22,485 nucleotides of DNA. Source: JBBSHE01 sp038253325. GTDB taxonomy: Bacteria; Actinomycetota; Actinomycetes; Propionibacteriales; Nocardioidaceae. This document shows positions 1 through 6,773 of this stretch, piece after piece. Within the stretch, counting starts at the first letter, position 1; each line of letters begins with the position of its first letter. The stretch covers positions 1-22,485 of the forward strand of contig JBBSHE010000038.1 in the NCBI GenBank assembly GCA_038253325.1. Direction: 5' to 3'. Under the pieces are notes generated by a model that did no database searches, was not told the origin of the DNA, and worked only from the letters and a program-made list of their open reading frames with translations. The position numbers were made by a program, and so were the translations under genes.

Positions 1-147
1 CCATTGGGCTGATCGTGCGGAGTCTCCCAAGCGATCAGGCCACCAGCACGTCGAGCAATTGACGACGCCGGCGATTCAGCCACGCCCGGACCCGTCGACT
101 CCTGGCTCGGTGAGACCGTTGTCCATGCCACAGACATCCGGTGGCGT

Positions 148-166
148 CGTCCACGTTCGATGGACG
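148..166 (-). terminator. weak hairpin downstream of the permease gene
   Basis: Arms CGTCCA and TGGACG (6 bp, perfect) flank a 7-base loop just past the permease stop codon. There is no U-rich tract, so it is at best a weak terminator or an mRNA 3'-end stabiliser. No gene can be supported in the rest of 1-174. Confidence 0.3.
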
Positions 167-174
167 GTTTGAGC

Positions 175-1404
175 TCATCGCGGCTCTTCGATCTCGAGCG
201 GACTGAATGTGGCTTGGCAGTGCTCCGAGCAGAAGTAGACCGTTCGACCATCGTGCTCGGAGACGTAGGCCTTCTTGCGGTCGACCTTCATGCCGCAGAC
301 CGGGTCGGTCTCGCCGCGGCGCATCGTGAGGTGGATGAGAGTTGAGAAGATCACGAGGCCGACGATGTTCAAGAAGAGCTTGTAGTCGACCTGGATCGAT
401 CCGAAGACGTCGGCTCGCGTCGGGCGCACCTGAGGGATCAGGTCGGTGATCGAAAAGAGGCCATCGACGATCAGGGCGGCAATCACCATCGTCACGAACA
501 TCAGCCCGATGATCCGAAGCGCGAACGTCGTGCCGTAGTACTTACGGTAGATCAGCATGATCGGGATCACGATCAGGTCGGCGAAGATGAAGGCGATCAC
601 ACCGCCGAACGAGATTCCGCCGGACCAGAGCACGGCGGCCAGCGGGATGTTGCCGATCGAGCAGACAAACGACAGGACGGCGATGACCGGCCCAATGATC
701 ACGTTCTCGATCGTGCGCACACCACTCGGAGCGTCGCTCAGGAAAAGGGCGTTGAAGAAGTCGTTGCCGAGTTGGGCAATGAAGCCGGCGAGCAAGAAGC
801 CAGCGGTGATCTCCTTCCAGAGCATACCCCAGTCGTTGCGGAAGTTGTGGGCCACGTCGGACCACGCCGACGCCGACAAGAGGCGCTCCTTGAGGCTCGC
901 CCGCTCGTGCGCGGTGTGGTGCTGGTGGCCCGCCTCGGCTTCCAGTGCGTGGGCGCGGGCCTGCTCCTCGAGCTTGCGCGAGACGAACATCCTGAGCATC
1001 ACGGTCATCACTACGATGAGGACGAGCCCACCAACGAACTCGGCAAGCGCAAACTGCCAGCCGATCAGCAACCAGATCACGACACCCAGCTCGATGACCA
1101 GGTTCGTCGAGGCAAACTGGAACGCGAGAGCGGAGGCGGCCGACGCGCCCTTCTGGAAGAGCGACTTGGCAATCGCGATCGCCGCGTACGAGCAGGATGA
1201 AGACGCGGCACCCAGCCCGGTCGCGCGCGCGATCGGACCGACTCCCCGGCCGCCGAGGCTCGCCTCGATTCGCTCTCGCGGCACCCATGCCTGGACGATC
1301 GCCGAGATCGCGAATCCGAGCACCAGCGCCCACCAGACCTCGTACGCCATCAGGAACGCGTCCTTGAACCCGTGGCCGATGACCGGCAGCACCTCGCTCA
1401 TCAT
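175..1404 (-). CDS. DUF318/ArsP-like permease with C-terminal YHS domain (putative metal efflux)
   Basis: A 409-residue polytopic membrane protein of the ArsP_1/DUF318 (YraQ) permease type. The two family-typical signatures are visible: SSSCSY with C71 and VCSIGNIP with C248, each in a hydrophobic stretch and likely on the substrate path. A loop near residues 160-166 is His-rich (HQHHTAH). The last ~45 residues form a YHS domain with DPVCGMKV and an FCSEHC cysteine pair, a module linked to heavy-metal binding. It lies directly downstream of a CsoR-type repressor gene on the same strand, and its own promoter region carries a CsoR-like box. From family and context I infer export of a soft metal, most likely Cu(I); substrate is not shown by sequence. 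Start is one of two adjacent ATGs (1404 or 1401); no Shine-Dalgarno is visible, so a very short leader from a -10-like TATGTT (1413-1418) is plausible. Confidence 0.88.
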   Translation of the reverse strand: MMSEVLPVIGHGFKDAFLMAYEVWWALVLGFAISAIVQAWVPRERIEASLGGRGVGPIARATGLGAASSSCSYAAIAIAKSLFQKGASAASALAFQFASTNLVIELGVVIWLLIGWQFALAEFVGGLVLIVVMTVMLRMFVSRKLEEQARAHALEAEAGHQHHTAHERASLKERLLSASAWSDVAHNFRNDWGMLWKEITAGFLLAGFIAQLGNDFFNALFLSDAPSGVRTIENVIIGPVIAVLSFVCSIGNIPLAAVLWSGGISFGGVIAFIFADLIVIPIMLIYRKYYGTTFALRIIGLMFVTMVIAALIVDGLFSITDLIPQVRPTRADVFGSIQVDYKLFLNIVGLVIFSTLIHLTMRRGETDPVCGMKVDRKKAYVSEHDGRTVYFCSEHCQATFSPLEIEEPR

Positions 1405-1415
1405 CTGATCGTAAC

Positions 1416-1432
1416 ATACCGGAGGGGGGTAT
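1416..1432 (-). promoter_or_regulatory. CsoR-like operator between csoR and the permease
   Basis: ATACCGGAGGGGGGTAT has 5-bp inverted arms and matches 12 of 17 positions of the box upstream of csoR (1782-1798), including the identical half GGGGTAT. It overlaps a -10-like TATGTT (minus strand, 1413-1418) eight bases before the permease start. Inference: an internal, separately repressed promoter for the permease. Confidence 0.6.
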
Positions 1433-1435
1433 CAG

Positions 1436-1762
1436 TCAACCTCGCCGCAGGAGCCGACCGACGGCGGCCATCAGCTCTTCGGTCTTGGCTTCCTTGTCGT
1501 CACCGGTGGCGCCGATCACACAGTGGTGTGCGTGGTCGTCGAGCAGCCCGAGGGCGACCTTGTCGAGGGCCGCCTGGATGGCCGAGATCTGAGTGAGGAT
1601 GTCGATACAGTAGCGGTCGTCGTCGACCATTCGCTGGATGCCGCGTACCTGACCTTCGATCCGGGCGAGGCGCGCAGCGAGCTCCTTCTTCGTAGCCGAG
1701 TACCCGCGCGGCCGCGCGTCGCTCGGGGGGGACGTGCGGGCGCGCGGTGATCTGGTGGGCAT
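1436..1762 (-). CDS. csoR: CsoR-family metal-sensing transcriptional repressor
   Basis: A 108-residue all-helical DUF156/CsoR-RcnR-FrmR family repressor. The core begins near residue 24 with the typical LxxRLxRIEGQVRGIQRM segment, after a 20-residue basic, disordered N-terminal extension. The metal ligands fit the Cu(I) class: C52, H77 and C81, spaced 25 and 4 residues, the same spacing as C36/H61/C65 of Mycobacterium tuberculosis CsoR; Y51 precedes the first cysteine as in that protein. Family knowledge says Cu(I) binding releases the repressor from DNA. It sits upstream of the YHS permease with 31 bp between genes, and a perfect TACCCC-N3-GGGGTA palindrome lies just upstream, consistent with autoregulation. 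No Shine-Dalgarno; a TAGACT -10 lies six bases before the ATG, so the mRNA is probably leaderless. Other soft metals cannot be excluded. Confidence 0.92.
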   Translation of the reverse strand: MPTRSPRARTSPPSDARPRGYSATKKELAARLARIEGQVRGIQRMVDDDRYCIDILTQISAIQAALDKVALGLLDDHAHHCVIGATGDDKEAKTEELMAAVGRLLRRG

Positions 1763-1768
1763 ACCGGA

Positions 1769-1774
1769 AGTCTA
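1769..1774 (-). promoter_or_regulatory. -10 element of csoR (leaderless)
   Basis: TAGACT on the minus strand ends exactly six bases before the csoR ATG and no ribosome binding site is present. Transcription would begin at or next to the start codon. The -35 region falls within the CsoR box and is not recognisable. Confidence 0.55.
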
Positions 1775-1782
1775 GCCCGGTT

Positions 1783-1797
1783 TACCCCTGTGGGGTA
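1783..1797. promoter_or_regulatory. CsoR operator, perfect palindrome
   Basis: TACCCCTGTGGGGTA is a perfect 6-3-6 inverted repeat of the GC-rich type bound by CsoR repressors (TACCCC...GGGGTA). It covers the spacer and -35 region of the csoR promoter and ends 16 bp before the -35 of the divergent phosphatase-like gene. Repression of csoR is the simplest reading; an effect on the divergent gene is possible. Confidence 0.8.
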
Positions 1798-1813
1798 TAT
1801 CCGCCTTCCCCCC

Positions 1814-1842
1814 TTGCGGTCCCCGCAGCGGGACCATAGGCT
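1814..1842 (+). promoter_or_regulatory. promoter of the phosphatase-like gene with a dyad in the spacer
   Basis: TTGCGG (1814-1819) and TAGGCT (1837-1842) are separated by 17 bp, a good housekeeping-sigma promoter. The leader would be about 20 bases and includes GGAGG at 1861-1865. The spacer holds a perfect inverted repeat GGTCCC-N6-GGGACC (1818-1835), a likely operator for an unidentified repressor. Confidence 0.65.
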
Positions 1843-1869
1843 CGCGTCGATTCTCGACCTGGAGGCGAC

Positions 1870-4062
1870 GTGAAGACTTGCACGCGTAGACGAGTGGTGG
1901 GATCGGCGTTGGTCGGGATCGGTGCGCTCACCGCCGGCCTGCTCGCGCCGCAGGCAGCGACCGCATCGACACCGCATCGGCCGATGTCAGCCCATCATCA
2001 GGGCAGTGCTTGCGAGCTTGGGCGACATGGTCAGACGAAGCACGTGATCTATCTGACGTTCGACAACGTGCACCTGACCCGCGACAACCCGAACGTGCCG
2101 TCAGACCTCCAGCAGATGCCCAACCTGCTGCATTTACTGAAGCACAACGGCAGCCTGGTCACCCACCACCACACCCCGCTGATGTCCCACACGGGCACCG
2201 ACCTGCTCACCGCCGCAACCGGCCTGTACGGAGACCGGCACGGCCAGCCGATCAGCAACAACTACCGGTACTTCCACCCAGACGGCACCAGTTCCCTGGC
2301 GAACACGTTCACCTACTGGACGGACAGGGTGTACGACGGCACAGCCACCACCACGGACACCTCGTACAGCCTGCTCACCCGCCGTGGTACGAACACCCCG
2401 GCGCCGTGGGTTCCCTACACCCGCGCCGGCTGTGACTTCGGTGCCATCGCATCCAGCAACGCGATCGTGGAGAACCCGACCGCCGATGTGCCGAAGATCT
2501 TCGGTCCGAACTCGCCCGAGGCGCAGCAGGTCAAGAACGACCCGGATCCCTACAAGGACTCCGAGGTGGCCGACTACGGCGGCCTCGCCGTCCACTGTGC
2601 GAGGGGCAGCGCCCTGTGCGCCGGGAAGCACGCCGTCCGCGACCGGCTGCCGGATGAGCCCGGCGGATACGGCGGCCACAAGATGCTCGTCGGAAACAAG
2701 TACATCGGCCCACACCTGACCGCCGATCACTCCGTCAACGTCAAGGACATCTTCGGCAACACGATCACCAACCCGTACGCCACCGGCCCGGACGGCCAAC
2801 CGAAGCCCGGTTTCCCCGGCTTCGACCAGATGACGGCGGCGAACACGCTGGGCTACGTGGCCGCGATGCAGGAGGCCGGCGTGCCGATCACCTACGCGTA
2901 CCTCTCCGACGTGCACGATCCACACTCCGACCCCTCCCACCACGGCTCCTACGGCCCCGGCGAGGCGGGCATGGAGGCCCAGCTCAAGTCGTACGACGAC
3001 GCGTTCGGGACCTTCCTCAGCCGGCTTCGGCAGGACGGCATCACGACCGCCAACACCGAGTTCGTGGTCACCGCCGACGAAGGCGACCACTTCATCGGCG
3101 CCACCAAGTCCGACTGCGACGGGGTCCACGTCCCTTGCACGTATGGGCCGGGGCAGATCGGTGAGGTCAACACGAACATTCAGGGCCTGCTCGAGAGTCA
3201 GCGTGGCAACACCACGCCGTTCGACCTGTACGCCGGGGTCGCCCCCGCGTTCTACGTCCGCGGCAACCCACCGGCTGCCGCACCGGCGACCCGTCAGCTC
3301 GAGCGCGACACCCTCGCAGTCACCGCGACGAACCCGTACACGAACCGGCACGAGACGGTGAACCGCTATCTCGCCAACCGGACGGAGCTGAAGCTGCTGC
3401 ACATGGTCACCGCAGACCCGTTGCGCACGCCGACATTCGTGGCCTTCGGACGTCCGGACTACTACGAGTGCCAAACCGGCTTCGGCTGCCCCGCGGCCCC
3501 GTACGTGCAGATCAACCCGGCGTACGCATGGAACCACGGCACCGTGTCGCGCGACATCAACCGGACGTGGCTCGGAATGGCCGGACCAGGGATCAAGGTG
3601 CAGGGACTGGACCAGCAGACCTGGTCGGACCAGACCGACATCCGGCCGACGATGCTCGCGCTGCTCGGCTTGAAGGACGACTACCGAAGTGACGGGCGGG
3701 TGCTGGTCGAAGACCTGACCAACGCGGCAACGCCGTACGGCGCCAGGGGTCGCCCACTGCTGAGGCTGATGCGCACGTACAAGCAGCTGAATGCCTGCGT
3801 GGGCGCCTTCGGGCTCGACACCCTCCGAGCCGCCACCCACGCCGCTGCGACCGGCTCGACCGCAAGCGACTCGACGTACACCATCAGGAACCGGCAGCTC
3901 GCCCATCTCGGTCGGCACCGCGACCAGCTGGCGCGGAAGATCAAACGGGTGCTCGACCGGGCAGACTTCGGTGGACGACCGCCGCGGCTCGGAGTGGTCC
4001 GATCGCTCGACCGGCGGGCGCACCACGTGTTGCATCGAGCACACCGGCTGTCGCTGAGCTAG
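1870..4062 (+). CDS. secreted alkaline-phosphatase-superfamily hydrolase (phosphoesterase-like)
   Basis: A 730-residue exported protein. The GTG start has GGAGG five bases upstream. The N-terminus (CTRRRVV followed by a hydrophobic stretch to about residue 33, ending in alanines) is a signal peptide; the twin arginines make Tat export possible. The mature part resembles the alkaline phosphatase/phosphodiesterase metalloenzyme fold: a first metal-site strand YLTFDN (D65), a SHTGTD segment (T108/T110, candidate nucleophile), SDVHDPHSD near residues 346-354, the classic late motif TADEGDH (D403, D406, H407) and WNHG (H556). Six or more cysteines suggest disulfides, as expected outside the cell. 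Substrate is unknown; phosphate or sulfate esters are possible. It is transcribed alone, divergent from csoR, and followed by a small hairpin. The exact catalytic residue assignments are inference from motif order. Confidence 0.8.
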   Translation: MKTCTRRRVVGSALVGIGALTAGLLAPQAATASTPHRPMSAHHQGSACELGRHGQTKHVIYLTFDNVHLTRDNPNVPSDLQQMPNLLHLLKHNGSLVTHHHTPLMSHTGTDLLTAATGLYGDRHGQPISNNYRYFHPDGTSSLANTFTYWTDRVYDGTATTTDTSYSLLTRRGTNTPAPWVPYTRAGCDFGAIASSNAIVENPTADVPKIFGPNSPEAQQVKNDPDPYKDSEVADYGGLAVHCARGSALCAGKHAVRDRLPDEPGGYGGHKMLVGNKYIGPHLTADHSVNVKDIFGNTITNPYATGPDGQPKPGFPGFDQMTAANTLGYVAAMQEAGVPITYAYLSDVHDPHSDPSHHGSYGPGEAGMEAQLKSYDDAFGTFLSRLRQDGITTANTEFVVTADEGDHFIGATKSDCDGVHVPCTYGPGQIGEVNTNIQGLLESQRGNTTPFDLYAGVAPAFYVRGNPPAAAPATRQLERDTLAVTATNPYTNRHETVNRYLANRTELKLLHMVTADPLRTPTFVAFGRPDYYECQTGFGCPAAPYVQINPAYAWNHGTVSRDINRTWLGMAGPGIKVQGLDQQTWSDQTDIRPTMLALLGLKDDYRSDGRVLVEDLTNAATPYGARGRPLLRLMRTYKQLNACVGAFGLDTLRAATHAAATGSTASDSTYTIRNRQLAHLGRHRDQLARKIKRVLDRADFGGRPPRLGVVRSLDRRAHHVLHRAHRLSLS

Positions 4063-4077
4063 ACGCCTCACCGGCGT
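4063..4077. terminator. short hairpin between convergent genes
   Basis: ACGCC and GGCGT pair around a 5-base loop immediately after the phosphatase-like gene's stop codon and before the 3' end of the convergent small gene. There is no T tract, so it is a weak candidate. Confidence 0.25.
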
Positions 4078-4133
4078 TCGCCGAGTGACACGAGACTGTC
4101 GACGACGATCTTCACGCGGTCAGCCGCCATGTC

Positions 4134-4427
4134 TCAATAGTCATGGCTTTCAACGAGCTCGACGATCGCCGTACGGGGCTGGCCGATCTTCGCCGGCGCC
4201 TTTGCGGGGTCAGGCCAGACCTTGGACCGCATGGTGTCCAGGAAACCTTGCGCGGCGGACGCATCGTCGAAGTCGCCGTCGAGCATGACACGGTACGGGT
4301 CGTCGACCGGCCGGAGGATGCGGTAATTGCGCATGCCGCGCTCGGCGCGGCCGCCGGCGTCTTTGCCGAACGCCTCCCGCCACAGGTCGTAGTCGCGGAC
4401 CTCGAGCTCGAGCCGGAGTGTCACCAT
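4134..4427 (-). CDS. small dimeric alpha/beta-barrel-like protein (ABM-like), function unknown
   Basis: A 97-residue cytosolic protein with the pattern seen in dimeric alpha/beta-barrel (ferredoxin-like, ABM/EthD-type) proteins: strand VTLRLELEV, helix DYDLWREAFGKDAGGRAERG, strand NYRILRPVDDPYRVMLDGDF, helix DASAAQGFLDTMRSKVW, then a last strand TAIVELVE. Small actinobacterial proteins of this plan are common and usually uncharacterised; monooxygenase or cyclase chemistry cannot be claimed. The ATG is preceded by AGGAGG four bases upstream. It is divergent from a TetR regulator gene, and a short inverted repeat lies over its probable -10 (TAGCCT, minus strand 4457-4462), so it is the likely target of that regulator. 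Confidence 0.75.
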   Translation of the reverse strand: MVTLRLELEVRDYDLWREAFGKDAGGRAERGMRNYRILRPVDDPYRVMLDGDFDDASAAQGFLDTMRSKVWPDPAKAPAKIGQPRTAIVELVESHDY

Positions 4428-4448
4428 TGAGCCTCCTACTGGTTGCCG

Positions 4449-4463
4449 GTAGCGTTAGGCTAC
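4449..4463. promoter_or_regulatory. candidate TetR operator in the divergent promoter region
   Basis: GTAGC-GTTAG-GCTAC is a perfect 5-bp inverted repeat with a 5-bp spacer. It overlaps TAGCCT (minus strand, 4457-4462), the plausible -10 for the small barrel-like gene, and lies 26 bp upstream of the TetR gene's own -10. Short arms make it only a candidate. Confidence 0.4.
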
Positions 4464-4488
4464 AGGGGTCAAGTAATGATGTTAGAGG

Positions 4489-4494
4489 TAATGT
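4489..4494 (+). promoter_or_regulatory. -10 element of the TetR gene (leaderless)
   Basis: TAATGT ends six bases before the ATG at 4501 and there is no convincing ribosome binding site in the six intervening bases. No -35 consensus is visible. Confidence 0.5.
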
Positions 4495-4500
4495 AGCAAA

Positions 4501-5148
4501 ATGGCCGACGCTGTCAAGCCCGTACGTGTCTACGTGTCACCGCGCCGCAAGGAACAGGCGGCCGTCACCCGAAAGGCGATCCTCGACGCGGCGCGCCGGT
4601 TGTTCGAACGCGACGGCTACGCGGCCACCGCGATGCCGTCAGTGGCCGCAGAGGCGCGAGTCGCTGTCAAGACCGTCTACCTGGCGTTCGGGACGAAGCC
4701 AGAGCTCCTGCGCACTGTCTGGGACCACCGCCTGGCCGGCGACGAGGCCGCGGTGCCGGTGCTGGAACGATCCTGGTACCGGCAGGTCGAAGCCGACGAC
4801 AGCGCGCAGGCAAAGCTGCGCCTGCTCGCCCGTCAGTCCGGCGGCGTCAAACGCCGGACCGGTCGGTTGCTCATCGTCATCCGCGACGCGGCGTCCGTGG
4901 ACCCGGAGATCAGCGCATTGTGGGAAGAGATCGAGACAAAGCTCCATCAGGTATCGCGTGCCGTCGTTGACCAGCTCGTGACAGCCGGGGCGCTCGGGCG
5001 GGATCTCGACCCGTCCGCCACCGCAGATGTGCTCTGGACGCTCAACCATCCCTCGACCTGGCACCTGCTCGTCGTACGACGAGGGTGGTCCGACGAGGCA
5101 TACCAGACATGGCTTGAACAAGCCTTCCTGAAACAGCTCCTCCCCTGA
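4501..5148 (+). CDS. TetR/AcrR-family transcriptional regulator
   Basis: 215 residues. After a basic 17-residue tail, residues about 18-70 form the TetR N-terminal DNA-binding domain: QAAVTRKAILDAARRLFERDGYAATAMPSVA, then the recognition helix region VAVKTVYLAFGTKPELLRTVW. The remaining helical part is the ligand-binding and dimerisation domain, with no obvious metal or catalytic motif, so the inducer cannot be predicted. The gene is divergent from a small barrel-like gene, sharing a 73-bp intergenic region with an inverted repeat, which is the standard arrangement for a TetR repressor and its target. It is convergent with the WYL regulator gene (23 bp between stop codons). Confidence 0.9.
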   Translation: MADAVKPVRVYVSPRRKEQAAVTRKAILDAARRLFERDGYAATAMPSVAAEARVAVKTVYLAFGTKPELLRTVWDHRLAGDEAAVPVLERSWYRQVEADDSAQAKLRLLARQSGGVKRRTGRLLIVIRDAASVDPEISALWEEIETKLHQVSRAVVDQLVTAGALGRDLDPSATADVLWTLNHPSTWHLLVVRRGWSDEAYQTWLEQAFLKQLLP

Positions 5149-5171
5149 CCCGGCCGAGGCGCGCTTGTTAC

Positions 5172-6137
5172 TCAGTCGACAGCGAGCGACGTTGACCTGG
5201 TCGCGGCCCGCTGAAGTCGCTCGGCGAGGCGCCGTACGGCGGCCACCAGCTCGTGGGGCTCGACGACGTCGAACTCGTCGCCAAGCATGGCCAGGCGGAT
5301 CGCGATGGCGTCCAACGAGTCCGAGCCGGTCACGAGTTCCGTGCGGTCTACGCCGACGTCCGTGACCGTGCCGGCGGTCGGCGGCACCTTGGAGCGTACG
5401 GTGGCGGCGGCTGCATGGACAAGCACCCGCGCCCGGTACGCATACGGCGCGGACCCCACCGAGAGTGACACGAATGCAACGGCATCGGGCGGATCGCTTC
5501 GTGCGAACCGCTGGCCGGCCGGCTCCGGATCAGCGATCCGGTCGATCCGAAAGGACCGCCAGTCGTCGCGGTCAACGTCGCGTGCGACGAGATACCAGCG
5601 CCGGTTGGTGGGCACCAGGCGGTACGGCTCGACCCGCCGGCAACTCGCGTGCCCGGACCTGTCGACATAGTCGAAACAGAGCACCTCTGACGCCTGGCAG
5701 GCCCTGGCGATCGTCAGCAGGTCGCCGCCGCCGACGGATTCTACGGATGCAGACAGTGGCACGGTCGCATCGCGCAATGCGGCGACCTGATGCCGCAACC
5801 GCCACGGAAGCACCTGGTCGAGCTTCACCAGTGCCCGCAGCGAGGCCTCGTGGATACCCTCGACGCTTCCACCGGCGGCGGTGCTGAGGCTGACCGCGAC
5901 CGCGATCGCCTCTTCGTCATCCAAGACGAGCGGCGGTATCCGACCCCCGCGGCCCAGCCGATAGCCACCGCCCCGACCTGGCACGCTGTCGACCGGGTAG
6001 TCGAGCGCACGGAGTCGGTCGACGTCGCGGCGCAACGTACGTGGTGTGACGTTCAGCCGCTCGCTGAGCTCCGCACCGGACCACAGCGGTCGCGTCTGCA
6101 GCAGCGTGAGCAGAACGAGCAGGCGTGACTCCGGCAT
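5172..6137 (-). CDS. WYL-domain (YafY/DeoR-like) transcriptional regulator
   Basis: 321 residues from the ATG at 6137. Residues 1-60 are an HTH_11-type winged helix (ESRLLVLLTLLQTRPLWSGAELSERLNVTPRTLRRDVDRLRALDYPV followed by the GRGGGYRLG wing). The central part leads into a WYL domain with its signature at W181-Y182-L183 (RRWYLVARD) and the following DDWRSFRIDRI; a C-terminal WCX-like region completes the usual YafY architecture and length. The reading frame stays open upstream to 6749, but that part runs antisense through the DinB gene and lacks the family's N-terminus, so 6137 is preferred. Divergent from the DinB-fold gene; a perfect inverted repeat lies between them and is the likely operator. 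WYL domains are ligand sensors; the ligand here is unknown. Confidence 0.92.
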   Translation of the reverse strand: MPESRLLVLLTLLQTRPLWSGAELSERLNVTPRTLRRDVDRLRALDYPVDSVPGRGGGYRLGRGGRIPPLVLDDEEAIAVAVSLSTAAGGSVEGIHEASLRALVKLDQVLPWRLRHQVAALRDATVPLSASVESVGGGDLLTIARACQASEVLCFDYVDRSGHASCRRVEPYRLVPTNRRWYLVARDVDRDDWRSFRIDRIADPEPAGQRFARSDPPDAVAFVSLSVGSAPYAYRARVLVHAAAATVRSKVPPTAGTVTDVGVDRTELVTGSDSLDAIAIRLAMLGDEFDVVEPHELVAAVRRLAERLQRAATRSTSLAVD

Positions 6138-6155
6138 CAAACACCCGTTCCTTTT

Positions 6156-6184
6156 CCTATGCGGACCTGAACTGTCCGCATAGG
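6156..6184. promoter_or_regulatory. perfect 11-bp inverted repeat, likely WYL-regulator operator
   Basis: Arms CCTATGCGGAC (6156-6166) and GTCCGCATAGG (6174-6184) are perfect reverse complements with a 7-base spacer. It is centred in the 63-bp gap between the divergent WYL regulator and DinB genes, 18 bp from the regulator's start codon, and covers the -35 region of the DinB promoter (-10 at 6189-6194). That geometry suggests repression of the DinB gene and probably autoregulation. Confidence 0.78.
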
Positions 6185-6188
6185 TGCT

Positions 6189-6194
6189 TAGCCT
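6189..6194 (+). promoter_or_regulatory. -10 element of the DinB-fold gene (leaderless)
   Basis: TAGCCT ends six bases before the ATG at 6201; no ribosome binding site is needed or visible. The corresponding -35 region lies inside the 6156-6184 inverted repeat. Confidence 0.55.
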
Positions 6195-6200
6195 AGCGGG

Positions 6201-6755
6201 ATGCGCATTCGATGGAACGACCAACTGACCGACCAGCTGGACTGGCACTGGCGACACCAGTTGCGTGGACGCTTGTCCGGCCTGACCGACGACGAGTACG
6301 GCTGGGAACCGGCGGCGGGTGCCTGGGGCGTGCGTCCCCGCGGGACCGGCACCGCGCCGATCCAGGCCGGCTCGGGAGACTGGACGATCGACTTCGCCGT
6401 CCCCGAACCAGACCCAGCGCCGGTGACGACGATCGCCTGGCGCCTCGGGCACATCATCGTCGGTGTCCTCGGGGCAAGGAACGCATCCCACTTCGGGGGG
6501 CCGGCCGCCGACTATGAGTCGTTCACCCACGCCGGAAGCGCCGACGAGGCACTTGAACAGCTGGACGCGCAGTACGCGACCTGGCTCGCGGGTGTGCGCA
6601 GCCTCGGCGAAGACGGGCTGGGACAACCGTGCGGCCCCGCCGAGGGACCGTTCGCCGAGTGGCCGATGGCTGCACTCGTGCTCCACATCAACCGCGAGAT
6701 GCTGCACCATGGCGCCGAGATCGCATTGCTGCGTGACCTCTACGCGCACCGCTGA
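6201..6755 (+). CDS. DinB-fold (DinB_2-like) putative metal-dependent protein
   Basis: 184 residues, a four-helix-bundle protein of the DinB/YfiT/mycothiol-dependent isomerase superfamily. The likely metal triad is visible: H84 in WRLGHIIVGVL, H162 in VLHINREMLHH and H169 or H170 in the same helix; the HxxREMxHHGAE segment is typical of actinobacterial DinB proteins. In this superfamily members use bacillithiol or mycothiol, or are damage-inducible with unknown reaction; the specific activity here cannot be stated. It is divergent from a WYL regulator with a shared operator, so its expression is probably conditional. It is convergent with the DUF1772 gene, 18 bp between stops. Confidence 0.85.
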   Translation: MRIRWNDQLTDQLDWHWRHQLRGRLSGLTDDEYGWEPAAGAWGVRPRGTGTAPIQAGSGDWTIDFAVPEPDPAPVTTIAWRLGHIIVGVLGARNASHFGGPAADYESFTHAGSADEALEQLDAQYATWLAGVRSLGEDGLGQPCGPAEGPFAEWPMAALVLHINREMLHHGAEIALLRDLYAHR

Positions 6756-6773
6756 GGCATGGAACTCGTCGAG

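Noticed and set aside
2134..4071. A 645-codon minus-strand open frame
   Set aside because: Antisense to the phosphatase-like gene, which has a promoter, ribosome site, signal peptide and motifs; the antisense product has none.
6138..6749. N-terminal extension of the WYL regulator to 525 residues
   Set aside because: It would run antisense through the DinB gene and across the operator; the family N-terminus begins at the ATG at 6137.
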